Below are positions 1 through 9,135 of a stretch of 64,000 nucleotides of DNA, piece by piece. The stretch lies in contig DAHUXD010000024.1 of NCBI GenBank assembly GCA_027307335.1, forward strand, positions 1-64,000. The letters run 5' to 3'. The first letter of the stretch is position 1. Every line of letters begins with the position of its first letter. This stretch comes from Acidobacteriota bacterium (GTDB lineage: Bacteria; Acidobacteriota; Thermoanaerobaculia; UBA5066; Gp7-AA6). Under the pieces are notes generated by a model. That model was not told the DNA's origin and ran no database searches. It worked only from the letters and a program-made list of their open reading frames with translations. Position numbers and translations under genes: made by a program.

Positions 1-702
1 CGGGCGGGCGGCGGCCGCGGCGCCGATCAGCGCCGCCAGGGTCGAGCGGGCGCCCTCGAGGGCGGCCCGCGCTCCGGCGAGCTCGGCGCGCACCTCGGCG
101 AGGACCGCGCGCGCCTGCGCCGGGTCCGCCTTCGTCGTCAGCCCTTCGGAGGCGAAGTCCTCGGCGCTCGAGAAGTCCTTCTCGGCGTCGGCCTCGCGCT
201 CCGAGAGCAGCGCGATCGCATCCTCGGCCCTTCGGGCCTCCGCAAACGCCGCGATCGCCTGGAACGCGGTGGCGTCGCGCATCCGGTCCGAGCCGAGGGA
301 GGCGGCGCGCGCCGCGTCGCCGGCGGCGCGGGCTCCGGCGCGGCTCGCGCCGAAGAGATCGATCGACCACGCGGCCGACAGGGCGCCGCTCCAGTCGTTC
401 GTGAACGGCGGATTGTTCGGGTCCGAGGCGAAGAACTCCGCCGCCGAGAAGCGCTTTTGCTCCAGGGCCAGCGAGAACGCGGTGACGGGGTTGTCCGACG
501 TGAGAAAGCCCGCGTCGGCAAAGAGCGAGGGCCAGAGCTGCGCGCGCGCATACGACTGCCGCGCGCGCGCGGCGTCGCTCTCGGCTCGGGCCCGCTCGAC
601 GGAGGGCGCGCCCGCGGCGGCGAGCGTGGCCGCCTCCTTCAGCGACAGCGGTGCGGCGGAGGTGGCGGCGACGGCGGCGAGTACCAGCGGCAGGAGCATC
701 AT
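1..702 (-). CDS. TolC-family outer-membrane efflux protein, 3' end outside window
   Basis: Reading leftward from the ATG at 702 gives an open frame of 234 codons that runs off the window, so the C-terminus is missing. It begins with a short hydrophobic signal peptide (MMLLPLVLAAVAATSAAP), then the typical TolC-family opening LSLKEAATLAAAGAPSVERA, followed by long Ala/Arg/Glu-rich helices with a DLFGASRAG stretch typical of this family. These proteins form the outer-membrane channel of RND or ABC efflux systems and metal pumps. The gene is divergent from an ArsR regulator, so metal- or stress-controlled efflux is likely. Adaptor and pump genes would be expected beyond the left edge. Confidence 0.85.
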   Translation of the reverse strand, partial: MMLLPLVLAAVAATSAAPLSLKEAATLAAAGAPSVERARAESDAARARQSYARAQLWPSLFADAGFLTSDNPVTAFSLALEQKRFSAAEFFASDPNNPPFTNDWSGALSAAWSIDLFGASRAGARAAGDAARAASLGSDRMRDATAFQAIAAFAEARRAEDAIALLSEREADAEKDFSSAEDFASEGLTTKADPAQARAVLAEVRAELAGARAALEGARSTLAALIGAAAAARP

Positions 703-716
703 CGTCTTGACTTTAT

Positions 717-736
717 GACCATATAGCTATATAGTC
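717..736. promoter_or_regulatory. Palindromic operator between tolC-like and arsR genes
   Basis: GACCATATAGCTATATAGTC reads almost identically on both strands; only one position of each arm departs from symmetry. It lies inside a larger TTGACT...AGTCAA inverted repeat (706-738). It sits 15 bases upstream of the tolC-like start and about 65 bases upstream of the ArsR start. ArsR/SmtB repressors bind AT-rich inverted repeats of this kind, so it is the likely operator. Confidence 0.6.
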
Positions 737-788
737 AAGAACGAAAATGAAGGGTTCCGCGAATTTCGAGCCGGGAGGCGGTTGCGGC

Positions 789-794
789 TATCCT
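789..794 (+). promoter_or_regulatory. -10 element of a leaderless arsR transcript
   Basis: TATCCT ends six bases before the ATG at 801, so transcription would begin at or next to the start codon. The bases between are GCGGGG with no real ribosome-binding site. This supports the start at 801 over the in-frame ATG at 747. Confidence 0.5.
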
Positions 795-800
795 GCGGGG

Positions 801-1160
801 ATGCCGCCCTTGACCGCCCTCTCGGACCGCGCCCGGGAACGCATCGCGGAGCGCTTCCGCGCCCTCTCCGAGCCCATGCGCCTGAAGATTCTGGAGCGCC
901 TGTTCCGGTCCCCCGCCTCCGTCGGGGAGATCCTGGCCTCCGTGGGGGGAACCCAGGCGAACGTGAGCAAGCACCTCGCCCTGCTCCACGCCGGGGGCCT
1001 CGTGGAGCGGCGCCGGCAGGGCCTGAAGACCGTCTACTCGATCGGCGACCCGACGCTCGAGCGCATTTGCGCGATCGTCTGCGACGCGGTCGCCCGCGAC
1101 GCCCGGGACGAGGCGCGCGCGGTGTCGCCGGGCCCCCGCCGGACCGCCCGAAAGTCCTAG
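801..1160 (+). CDS. ArsR/SmtB-family transcriptional regulator
   Basis: A 119-residue winged-helix protein (MPPLTALSDRARER...). The core matches ArsR regulators: ALSEPMRLKILERLF, then SVGEILASVGGTQANVSKHLALLHAGGLVERRR, the recognition helix and wing, then a dimerisation helix. No CxC metal site is visible in the recognition helix, so the inducer is unknown. An in-frame ATG at 747 would add 18 residues without resemblance to the family; the TAnnnT motif just before 801 favours the shorter form. It is divergent from a TolC-type efflux gene and probably represses it and itself through the palindrome at 717-736. Confidence 0.85.
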   Translation: MPPLTALSDRARERIAERFRALSEPMRLKILERLFRSPASVGEILASVGGTQANVSKHLALLHAGGLVERRRQGLKTVYSIGDPTLERICAIVCDAVARDARDEARAVSPGPRRTARKS

Positions 1161-1196
1161 CACCGGGGGGCGGCGGTCCGCGCCGTCGGAGCGGCG

Positions 1197-1202
1197 TACC
1201 AT
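1197..1202 (+). promoter_or_regulatory. -10 element of a leaderless tilS transcript
   Basis: TACCAT is followed by CCTTCC and then the GTG start at 1209, leaving no room for a Shine-Dalgarno site. Confidence 0.4.
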
Positions 1203-1208
1203 CCTTCC

Positions 1209-2258
1209 GTGGATCCCGTTCTCGCCGCGCTGCGGCGCGCCTCGGATCGCGACCTCCTCCCCCGGGGAGCCGGAGTGCTCCTCGCCGTCTCCGGCGGCGC
1301 GGACTCGATGGGCCTGCTCCACGCCGCCGCCGAGTCGGCGGACGAGCTCGGCTGGCGCCTCGCGGTCGGCCACGTCCACCACGGCTGGCGGGGCCTCGAC
1401 GCCGACCGCGACCTCGCGTTCGTCGCGGAGCACGCCCGCCGGCTCGCGCTCCCCTTCCTTCATCGCCGGGGCGAAGCGAGGCGCGCCGCCCGCGATCTCC
1501 GGCTCTCGCCCGAGAGCGGCGCCCGCCACGTCCGCTACGCGGCGCTCCACGAGATGGCGGCGGAGGCCCGCGCGGTACGGATCGCGACGGCCCACCACCG
1601 AGACGACGCGCTCGAGTCGCACCTGATCGCCCGGGAGCGGGACGGGGGCCTCGCCGGCCTCGCCGGACCCCGGGAGGCGCGCGGGGACGGCGTCGTCCGG
1701 CCGCTGCTCGCCGTCGATCGCGCCGCGATCCGGGAGTTCCTCGGCGCGCGCGGCATCGCCTTCCGCCGCGACGCGACGAACGGCGATCTGCGTCTGGCCC
1801 GCAATCGCATCCGCCGGAGCCTCGCCGCCTGGCGCGCGTCGCCGGGAGGCGCCGACCGGATCGCCGCGCTCGAGGAAGGTCTCGACCGTTTCCGCCGGGA
1901 GCGCGACCGGGTCGAGGCGGCGTTCGAGTCGGAGATCCTGCCCTCGGTCCGGCGCGAAGGGCACGCGACCTCGGTCGACGCCGCGCTCCTCTCCTCCTGC
2001 GCGGAGGACGTGCTCCGCCTCGCGCTCGAGCGGCTGGCCGAGCCCTACGCGCGCCCGGGGCGCGCGCCGATGACGGGAAGGGAGCGCGAGCGCCTTCTCG
2101 AGCTCGTCGCGTCGGGAAGCGCGTTCCGGTTCGAGGCGGGACGGCGCATCCGCTTCGAACGGCGGCGCGGCGTGCTGCGCGTCCGGCGGCGGGACGTCGG
2201 TCCGGTGTACCATGCGGCCGACATCCCGACGCCCAAGATGCGCAGGTCCGTTTCGTGA
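1209..2258 (+). CDS. tilS: tRNA(Ile)-lysidine synthase
   Basis: An N-type ATP pyrophosphatase that converts C34 of the tRNA-Ile CAU anticodon to lysidine, so the tRNA reads AUA. The 349-residue protein starts with GTG. The PP-loop SGGADSM is at residues 28-34, the AVGHVHHGWRG strand at about 51-61, and the second family motif AHHRDDALESHL at about 127-138. The C-terminal part is shorter and more divergent than in E. coli TilS. The last bases overlap the GTG of the hpt-like gene (GTGA), so the two are translationally coupled; tilS-hpt-ftsH is a common bacterial order and supports the call. Confidence 0.92.
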   Translation: MDPVLAALRRASDRDLLPRGAGVLLAVSGGADSMGLLHAAAESADELGWRLAVGHVHHGWRGLDADRDLAFVAEHARRLALPFLHRRGEARRAARDLRLSPESGARHVRYAALHEMAAEARAVRIATAHHRDDALESHLIARERDGGLAGLAGPREARGDGVVRPLLAVDRAAIREFLGARGIAFRRDATNGDLRLARNRIRRSLAAWRASPGGADRIAALEEGLDRFRRERDRVEAAFESEILPSVRREGHATSVDAALLSSCAEDVLRLALERLAEPYARPGRAPMTGRERERLLELVASGSAFRFEAGRRIRFERRRGVLRVRRRDVGPVYHAADIPTPKMRRSVS

Positions 2259-2770
2259 GACTCGAGCGGCGCTACGAATCGCGCCAGATCGCCGAACGCG
2301 TGGAGGCGGTCGCCGGCGCCGTGGACCGGGACCTCCGCGAGCGCCCCCTGATCGTGGTCTCGATCCTGAAGGGCTCCGCCTTCTTCATGGCCGACCTCGC
2401 CCGGAAGCTCCGCGGCCCGTTCGCCTGCGAGTTCCTGCACGTGCGCCGGGCCGAGGGCGCCCGCGAGGTGCTGCAGATCGACTTCTCGAGCGGATTCCAC
2501 GTCCGCGACAAGCACGTCCTGCTGCTGAAGGACGTCGTCCACACGGGCGTGATCGAGACCTACCTGATGGACCACCTGAAGGGCGCCGGGGCCGCCTCGA
2601 TCCACCTGGGCGCCGTGGTCGACAAGCCCCTCGACCGCAAGACCAACGTGTCGGTCGACTTCTCGCTCTTCTCGACGGAGGGCGAGGGGATGTTCGCGGG
2701 CTACGGCATGGAGCACGAAGGCCTGCACGCCCACCTGCCCGACATCTACGAGGTCCTGCCGGAGCAATAA
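2255..2770 (+). CDS. hpt: Hypoxanthine phosphoribosyltransferase-like protein, altered PRPP motif
   Basis: A 171-residue protein from a GTG overlapping the tilS stop. It aligns along its length with bacterial HPRTs: SILKGSAFFMADLARKL (about 37-52), DKPLDRKTNVSVDFSLF (about 123-139) and GYGMEHEGLHAHLPDIYEVL (about 149-168). HPRT salvages hypoxanthine or guanine using PRPP. The PRPP-binding motif, normally ED(I/V)(I/V)DTG, reads KDVVHTG here (92-98). The Glu is Lys, and the Asp that acts as general base in characterised HPRTs is His96. Activity is therefore uncertain; it may be a divergent phosphoribosyltransferase or a regulatory relative. Position between tilS and ftsH matches the conserved hpt neighbourhood. 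Confidence 0.82.
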   Translation: MRLERRYESRQIAERVEAVAGAVDRDLRERPLIVVSILKGSAFFMADLARKLRGPFACEFLHVRRAEGAREVLQIDFSSGFHVRDKHVLLLKDVVHTGVIETYLMDHLKGAGAASIHLGAVVDKPLDRKTNVSVDFSLFSTEGEGMFAGYGMEHEGLHAHLPDIYEVLPEQ

Positions 2771-2827
2771 ATTCCCCCGGGAGTTCGTTAAACTGGGGGA
2801 CCTGGGACCGGCCCGGAAGGAGACCCA

Positions 2828-4741
<1,914 letters not shown>

Positions 4742-4794
4742 GCTCGGACCTCTACCGGTCCGCTGCGCGGACCGTGGAGAGAGGGGGAATTCGC
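4742..4794 (+). repeat. Gene-end repeat with hairpin, copy 1 (after ftsH)
   Basis: Directly after the ftsH TAG comes GCTCGGACCTCTACC, then a hairpin GGTCCGC-TGC-GCGGACC (4757-4773), then GGAGAGAGGGGGAATTCGC. The same layout (stop codon, GC hairpin, purine-rich GGAGAG...TCGC tail) recurs after the gene ending at 11734 and after the minus-strand gene ending at 20669. There is no T run, so it is not a classical intrinsic terminator. Confidence 0.55.
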
Positions 4795-4853
4795 AAGCGG
4801 GACCTCTCCCTGTGAAGCCCGATTTTCCCGAACCGCCCTCGAGTTCCCGGGCA

Positions 4854-4859
4854 TATAGC
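4854..4859 (+). promoter_or_regulatory. -10 element of a leaderless dinB-like transcript
   Basis: TATAGC in the context CATATAGCTCGGTATG ends five bases before the ATG at 4865; no Shine-Dalgarno sequence is present. Confidence 0.4.
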
Positions 4860-4864
4860 TCGGT

Positions 4865-5356
4865 ATGAACACCATTCAATCGTTCCTCCCCGAGTTCGAT
4901 CACGAGATGACCACCACCCGGCGGCTCCTCGAGCGCGTCCCGGCCGACCGGCTCGCGTGGAAGCCGCATCCCAAGTCGAGGAGCCTCGGCGAGCTCGCGA
5001 CCCACGTGGCCGAGCTCGCGCGCTGGGGCATCCGCTTCCAGAAGGACAGCTTCCAGATCGGGAGCGAGGCGGCGCCGTCCCTGAAGTCGGCCGGCGACTT
5101 CGTGAACCGCTTCGACTCCAACGTGAAGGAGAGCCGCGAGAAGCTCGCCGGCATGGGCGACGACCGGCTGGAGGGCGAATTCACGGTCCTGAAGCCGAAC
5201 GGCGAAGTGTTCTTCAAGGTCCCGCGCCGGGCGGTCCTGCGGAGCGTGCTCCTGAACCACCTGATCCACCATCGCGGCCAGCTCACGGTGTACCTGCGGC
5301 AGAACGAAGTGCCGCTGCCCTCGATCTACGGGCCGACAGCGGACGAAAGCATTTGA
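4865..5356 (+). CDS. DinB/YfiT-family putative metalloenzyme
   Basis: A 163-residue four-helix-bundle protein. The N-terminal helix (LPEFDHEMTTTRRLLERVP) and a LAWKPHPKSRSLGELATHVAEL stretch are typical of DinB-family proteins. The metal-binding histidines are H47 (ATHVAE) and the pair H132/H136 (NHLIHHRGQL). Members act as divalent-metal-dependent thiol transferases or remain unassigned; the substrate cannot be deduced. It stands alone between ftsH and a repeat-filled gap, with its own leaderless-type promoter. Confidence 0.88.
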   Translation: MNTIQSFLPEFDHEMTTTRRLLERVPADRLAWKPHPKSRSLGELATHVAELARWGIRFQKDSFQIGSEAAPSLKSAGDFVNRFDSNVKESREKLAGMGDDRLEGEFTVLKPNGEVFFKVPRRAVLRSVLLNHLIHHRGQLTVYLRQNEVPLPSIYGPTADESI

Positions 5357-5364
5357 GGACGGAT

Positions 5365-5486
5365 CCCCTCTCCCTTAAGGACAGATCCCCTCTCCCTCCG
5401 GGAGAGGGGCGTAGGGGTGAGGGGTTTGCGTTTGCCCCTCCTCCCCTCCTCACCCTCGCCCTCTCCCCCCTCTGGGGGGAGAGGGT
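5365..5486. repeat. Dispersed CCCTCTCCC/GGGAGAGGG repeat block A
   Basis: The gap holds short inverted and direct units of the type CCCCTCTCCCTCCGGGAGAGGGG, followed by GTAGGGGTGAGGGG and a second CCCTCTCCCCCCTCTGGGGGGAGAGGG hairpin. The same family occurs at 52298-52388. These are multi-copy intergenic elements seen in many GC-rich genomes. No gene is visible in 5357-5549 apart from the ribosome-binding site of the next gene. Confidence 0.7.
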
Positions 5487-5549
5487 TTGTCGTTTGGCGG
5501 TTTCGTCGGCCGCGTCGAGTAAGCTCCCTCCCCGCAAGGAGGACCGTCC

Positions 5550-5933
5550 ATGCCGCTCGTGCGCGTCGACGTTCTCGAAGGCCGCTCTCCGGACGAGCTC
5601 GCGTCGATCGGCGACGGGGTGCACCGCGCGCTCGTCGAGGCGATCGGAATCCCGCCGCAGGACCGCTTCCAGGTCCTGACGCGCCACGCCGACGGCCGCC
5701 TCGTCTTCGACCGGCACTACCTCGGCATCGCGCGCACGGACGGCGTCGTCTTCGTGCAGATCACGCTGTCGACCGGCCGCAGTCTCGAGCAGAAGAAGAA
5801 TCTCTTCGCCGTGATCGCGAAGAACCTGGCGGAGAAGCCGGGCGTCCGTCCGGAGGACGTCTTCGTCAACCTCGTCGAGGTCGTCAAGGAGAACTGGTCG
5901 TTCGGGAATGGCATCGCCCAGTACGCGTCCTGA
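5550..5933 (+). CDS. Tautomerase-family protein
   Basis: A 127-residue protein with Pro2 directly after the initiator Met (MPLVRVDVLEGRS), the catalytic base of the 4-oxalocrotonate tautomerase superfamily. The length and the QITLSTGRSLEQKKNLFAVIAKNL segment fit the two-beta-alpha-beta Tautomerase_2 group. Substrate unknown. AAGGAGG lies eight bases upstream of the ATG. Its last 26 bases overlap the start of the acetyltransferase gene, so they are probably co-translated. Confidence 0.88.
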   Translation: MPLVRVDVLEGRSPDELASIGDGVHRALVEAIGIPPQDRFQVLTRHADGRLVFDRHYLGIARTDGVVFVQITLSTGRSLEQKKNLFAVIAKNLAEKPGVRPEDVFVNLVEVVKENWSFGNGIAQYAS

Positions 5934-6453
5934 CGCCGCCGGCGAGCCGGTCGCCGAGACGCCGCGCCTGCTCCTCCGCCGGCTCGACGAGGGCGACGCG
6001 CCCTTCATCCTCGAGCTGCTGACGGACCCGGACTGGCTGCGCTACATCGGCGACAAGGGCGTGCGGAACCTCGACGATGCGCGCCGCTACATCGTCGAGG
6101 GGCCCGTGGCCATGTACGCGCGGCACGGCTTCGGCCTCTTCGTCGTGGGCCGGAAGCCGTCCGGCGCGCCGATGGGCCTCTGCGGCCTGATCCGCCGCGA
6201 CGGCCTCGACGACGTCGACGTCGGCTACGCGTTCCTCCCCCGCTTTCGCGGCTGCGGCTACGCGGAGGAATCCGCGGCAGCGATGCTGCGCTTCGCGCGC
6301 GAGCGCGTCGGCCTCGGCCGCATCGTCGCGATCACGAATCCCGAGAACGAGCGCTCGATCCGCGTGCTCGAGAGGCTCGGCTTCGCGTACGAGCGGATGA
6401 TCCGGCTGACCCCGGAAAGCCGCGAGGTCAAGCTGTTCGGACGGAACATCTAG
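5908..6453 (+). CDS. GNAT-family N-acetyltransferase (RimJ/RimL type)
   Basis: A 181-residue protein beginning inside the tautomerase gene. TPRLLLRRLDEGDAPFILELLTDPDWLRYIG is the classic RimJ/RimL opening. The acetyl-CoA loop is RFRGCGYAEESAAAMLRFA, and the C-terminal part NPENERSIRVLERLGFAYERM is also conserved. It should transfer an acetyl group to an amine, possibly a protein N-terminus or a small molecule; the acceptor cannot be told. The overlap makes the start less certain, but there is no later Met before the conserved core. Confidence 0.9.
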   Translation: MASPSTRPDAAGEPVAETPRLLLRRLDEGDAPFILELLTDPDWLRYIGDKGVRNLDDARRYIVEGPVAMYARHGFGLFVVGRKPSGAPMGLCGLIRRDGLDDVDVGYAFLPRFRGCGYAEESAAAMLRFARERVGLGRIVAITNPENERSIRVLERLGFAYERMIRLTPESREVKLFGRNI

Positions 6454-6469
6454 TCCCCTCCGTATCCAC

Positions 6470-6475
6470 TAGACT
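6470..6475 (+). promoter_or_regulatory. -10 element of a leaderless folP transcript
   Basis: TAGACT is followed by CCCCGG and the GTG at 6482. It starts the folP-cdaA-cdaR-glmM-HAD operon. Confidence 0.45.
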
Positions 6476-6481
6476 CCCCGG

Positions 6482-7630
6482 GTGGCCGTCGACCTCGTGA
6501 TCCCCGCGACGGACGTCGAGAGCCTGCGCGAGATCGCGGGCTGGGACGGCGTCCGACCGGCCACGTTCGCGGCGGCCGACTTTCCGGTCGACGTCGTGCG
6601 CCTCGCGGGCTCGTCCTCGCCGCCGATCGCGATCTCCCGCTGCCGGCGCGCCGAGACCCTCAGGGCGCTCCCCGCGAGCCTGCGGTCCCGGGCGGAGGCC
6701 GCGTTCGCCCGCGCCGCGAAGCGCCCGGCGGCGCTCGGTCTGGCGCACGGACGGTCGCTCGACCTGTCGCACGGTCCGGCCGTCATGGGGGTCATCAACG
6801 TGACCCCCGACTCGTTCTCGGATGGCGGCGCGCACCTCGACCGCGACCGGGCCTGTGCGGCGGCGCTCGCGATGCTGGAGGCCGGGGCGGCGATCGTGGA
6901 CGTCGGCGGCGAATCGACGCGCCCCTCCCACTACGGCGCGGCGCGGGAGGTGCCGGCGGACGAGGAGATCGCGCGCGTCGTGCCGGTGATCGCCGCGATC
7001 CGCGCCAGGACGGACGCGCCGATCTCGGTGGACACGCGCAAGGCATCCGTCGCCCGCGAGGCCCTGGCCGCGGGCGCCGATCTCGTCAACGACGTCTCCG
7101 CGCTGCGCTTCGACCCGGAAATGGCGGCCACGATCGCCGGCGCCGGCGCGGGGGCTATCCTCATGCACATGAAGGGCCTCGACCCGCGATCGATGCAGGA
7201 CGACGTGACGTACGCGCATCCGATCGCCGACGTCGCCGAGCACCTCGAGGAGGCGTCGGCGCGGGCGATCGCGGCGGGCGTGCCGGCGGGGTCGATCGCG
7301 GTCGACCCGGGCCTCGGCTTCGGCAAGAGCCCGGACGGCAACCTCCTGCTGCTGCGGCACCTCCGCGCGTTCGCCGCGCTCGGCCACCCCGTCGCGGTCG
7401 GCGCCTCCCGCAAGGGGTTCGTGCGGCGCTTCTCGGGCCTCGGCGAGGACGCGCCGGCGGCGGAGCGGCTGCCCGGCTCGCTCGCCGCGCTCGCGGCCGC
7501 GGCGGCGGGCGGCGCGGCGATCCTCCGCGTCCACGACGTGCCGGAGTCCGTCCGGTTCCTGCGCTTCTCCGGGGCCGTGGCACGGTCCGGGCCCCCCGTG
7601 GCGCGGCCGGCGGGAGCGGCGGCCCGCTGA
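6482..7630 (+). CDS. folP: Dihydropteroate synthase
   Basis: Condenses p-aminobenzoate with dihydropterin pyrophosphate in folate synthesis. The 382-residue protein has an N-terminal extension of about 98 residues before the TIM barrel, longer than the usual 270-290-residue enzyme; similar extensions occur in other DHPS. The signature MGVINVTPDSFSDGG is at 102-116, then VDVGGESTRPS, SVDTRKASVAREALAAGADLVNDVSAL, and the C-terminal GASRKGFV. It starts with GTG. Its stop overlaps the ATG of cdaA (TGATG), placing it at the head of the c-di-AMP operon. Confidence 0.93.
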   Translation: MAVDLVIPATDVESLREIAGWDGVRPATFAAADFPVDVVRLAGSSSPPIAISRCRRAETLRALPASLRSRAEAAFARAAKRPAALGLAHGRSLDLSHGPAVMGVINVTPDSFSDGGAHLDRDRACAAALAMLEAGAAIVDVGGESTRPSHYGAAREVPADEEIARVVPVIAAIRARTDAPISVDTRKASVAREALAAGADLVNDVSALRFDPEMAATIAGAGAGAILMHMKGLDPRSMQDDVTYAHPIADVAEHLEEASARAIAAGVPAGSIAVDPGLGFGKSPDGNLLLLRHLRAFAALGHPVAVGASRKGFVRRFSGLGEDAPAAERLPGSLAALAAAAAGGAAILRVHDVPESVRFLRFSGAVARSGPPVARPAGAAAR

Positions 7631-8412
7631 TGCAGGCGCTCGCCTCCCGCTTCCCGTCCCTCGGCCACCTGAACTTCGGCTGGCGCGACGCGCTGGACAT
7701 CGCCGTCGTCGCGATCATCACCTACGCGCTGCTGCGGCTCATCCGCGGCACGCGCGCGGTCCAGATGGTCCTCGGCCTCTTCGCGGTCTTCGCCGTGTAC
7801 GCCATGGCGAGCCTGCTCGATCTCGCCGCACTCACGACGATCCTGAAGACGCTCATCTTCTACGTGCCGTTCGCGATCATCGTCCTCTTCTCCCACGAGC
7901 TCCGCCGCGCGCTCGCCGCCTTCGGCCGCACGCCGTTCTTCGCCCTGTTCTCCGGCTACCACGCCGAGGAGACCGTGTCGGAGATCGTGCTCGCCGTGAC
8001 GTCGTTGTCGGCGCGGCGCGTCGGCGCCCTCATCGTTCTCGAGCGGAGGGAGGGATTGAAGACCTACATCGAGAACGGCTCGCGCATCGACGCGGCGGTG
8101 TCCTACGAGCTGCTCGTCACGCTCTTCGCGCCGGGCACGCCGCTCCACGACGGCGCCGTCATCGTCTCGGGGGACCGCATCGCGGCGGCCGCGAGCTTTC
8201 TGCCGCTGTCGCTGCGCGAGGGGCTGCCGAAGCGGTTCGGCACGCGGCACCGCGCCGCGATCGGCATCAGCGAGGAGACGGACGCGCTCGCCGTGCTCGT
8301 CTCCGAGGAGCGGGGGACGATCTCCCTCGCGCACGCGGGTCAGCTCCAGGAGGAGCTCGACGCGAAGTCCCTCCGCGACCTCCTCTACCGCGAATTCGCG
8401 GCGTACCGGTAG
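7630..8412 (+). CDS. cdaA: Membrane diadenylate cyclase CdaA
   Basis: Makes cyclic di-AMP from two ATP. The 260-residue protein has three N-terminal membrane segments (about 19-38, 45-62 and 72-88) and a cytoplasmic DAC domain. The catalytic motifs are present: DGA at 174-176 in PLHDGAVIV, and RHR at 206-208 in GTRHRAAIGISE. It is followed by the YbbR partner and glmM, the conserved cdaA-cdaR-glmM order, which links c-di-AMP signalling to cell-wall precursor synthesis. Coupled to folP by overlap. Confidence 0.95.
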   Translation: MQALASRFPSLGHLNFGWRDALDIAVVAIITYALLRLIRGTRAVQMVLGLFAVFAVYAMASLLDLAALTTILKTLIFYVPFAIIVLFSHELRRALAAFGRTPFFALFSGYHAEETVSEIVLAVTSLSARRVGALIVLERREGLKTYIENGSRIDAAVSYELLVTLFAPGTPLHDGAVIVSGDRIAAAASFLPLSLREGLPKRFGTRHRAAIGISEETDALAVLVSEERGTISLAHAGQLQEELDAKSLRDLLYREFAAYR

Positions 8413-8418
8413 CGCGGC

Positions 8419-9135
8419 ATGAGCCTCTCCCGCGTCCTCTTCCGCAATGCCGGCACCAAGCTCCTCGCGCTCGCGATCGCGGCCGTCACCTGGTTCATCC
8501 TGACGGGCCAGCGCCGCGAGCGCATCTCGGAGCGCAGCTACCGGGTGCCGCTCTCGATCGTGAACGTGCCCTCCGGCACGATGGTCGTGTCGCCGCTCCC
8601 GGACTCCGTGGACGTGCGCGTGCGCGGCGCGCTCACCCCGCTGCGCACGCTCGACCCGGCGCGCCTCGAGGCCGTCGTCGACCTCGCCGACTCCGCCCCC
8701 GGCGAGAAGCGCTACCCGCTGGAGCCGGGGGACATCAACGTGCCGCCGGAGGTCGAGGTCATCGGCATCAATCCGGCCGAGATCCGCATCGTGCTCGACG
8801 AGATCGCGGAGAGGACCCTGCCGGTCCTGGCCTCCGTCGTGGGCGCGCCCGCCGAGGGGGCCGTGGTGGAGGAGGTGACGGTCGATCCGAAGAACGTCCA
8901 CGCCATCGGGCCGGCCCAGGTGATCGCGACGATGTCGAACGTCCCGACGCAGCCCGTGTCGCTCGAGAATCGCCCGGCCTCGTTCACGGCGGCGACGACG
9001 CTGGCGCTTCCGGCGCCGGGCGTCCGCGTGCGCGAGGGACAGGCCGCGAGCGTTCAGGTCAAAATCCGCCCGGCGCCCACGCCGGAGCCCACCGCGAGGC
9101 CCGCTCCGGCGCGGCCGAAGAAAGGAACCTCGTGA
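8419..9135 (+). CDS. cdaR: YbbR-domain protein, CdaA regulator
   Basis: A 238-residue protein with one N-terminal membrane anchor (LLALAIAAVTWFILTGQ) and extracytoplasmic YbbR repeats rich in VPLSIVNVP, VDVRVRG and LPVLASVVG-type strands. The tail is Pro/Ala-rich. In Firmicutes, CdaR binds and controls CdaA. It begins six bases after cdaA and overlaps the glmM GTG by four bases. Confidence 0.88.
   Translation: MSLSRVLFRNAGTKLLALAIAAVTWFILTGQRRERISERSYRVPLSIVNVPSGTMVVSPLPDSVDVRVRGALTPLRTLDPARLEAVVDLADSAPGEKRYPLEPGDINVPPEVEVIGINPAEIRIVLDEIAERTLPVLASVVGAPAEGAVVEEVTVDPKNVHAIGPAQVIATMSNVPTQPVSLENRPASFTAATTLALPAPGVRVREGQAASVQVKIRPAPTPEPTARPAPARPKKGTS

Noticed and set aside
269-718. Plus-strand frames opposite the first gene
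   Set aside because: The minus-strand reading has a signal peptide and the TolC-family opening; the plus-strand translation is Ala/Ser/Arg noise.
2771-2800. Terminator after the hpt-like gene (CCCCC...GGGGG)
   Set aside because: The arms pair for only about five bases across a long loop and no T run follows.
5365-5486. Possible CRISPR-like array
   Set aside because: Units are short G/C tracts of unequal length without regular spacers; they fit a dispersed intergenic repeat.
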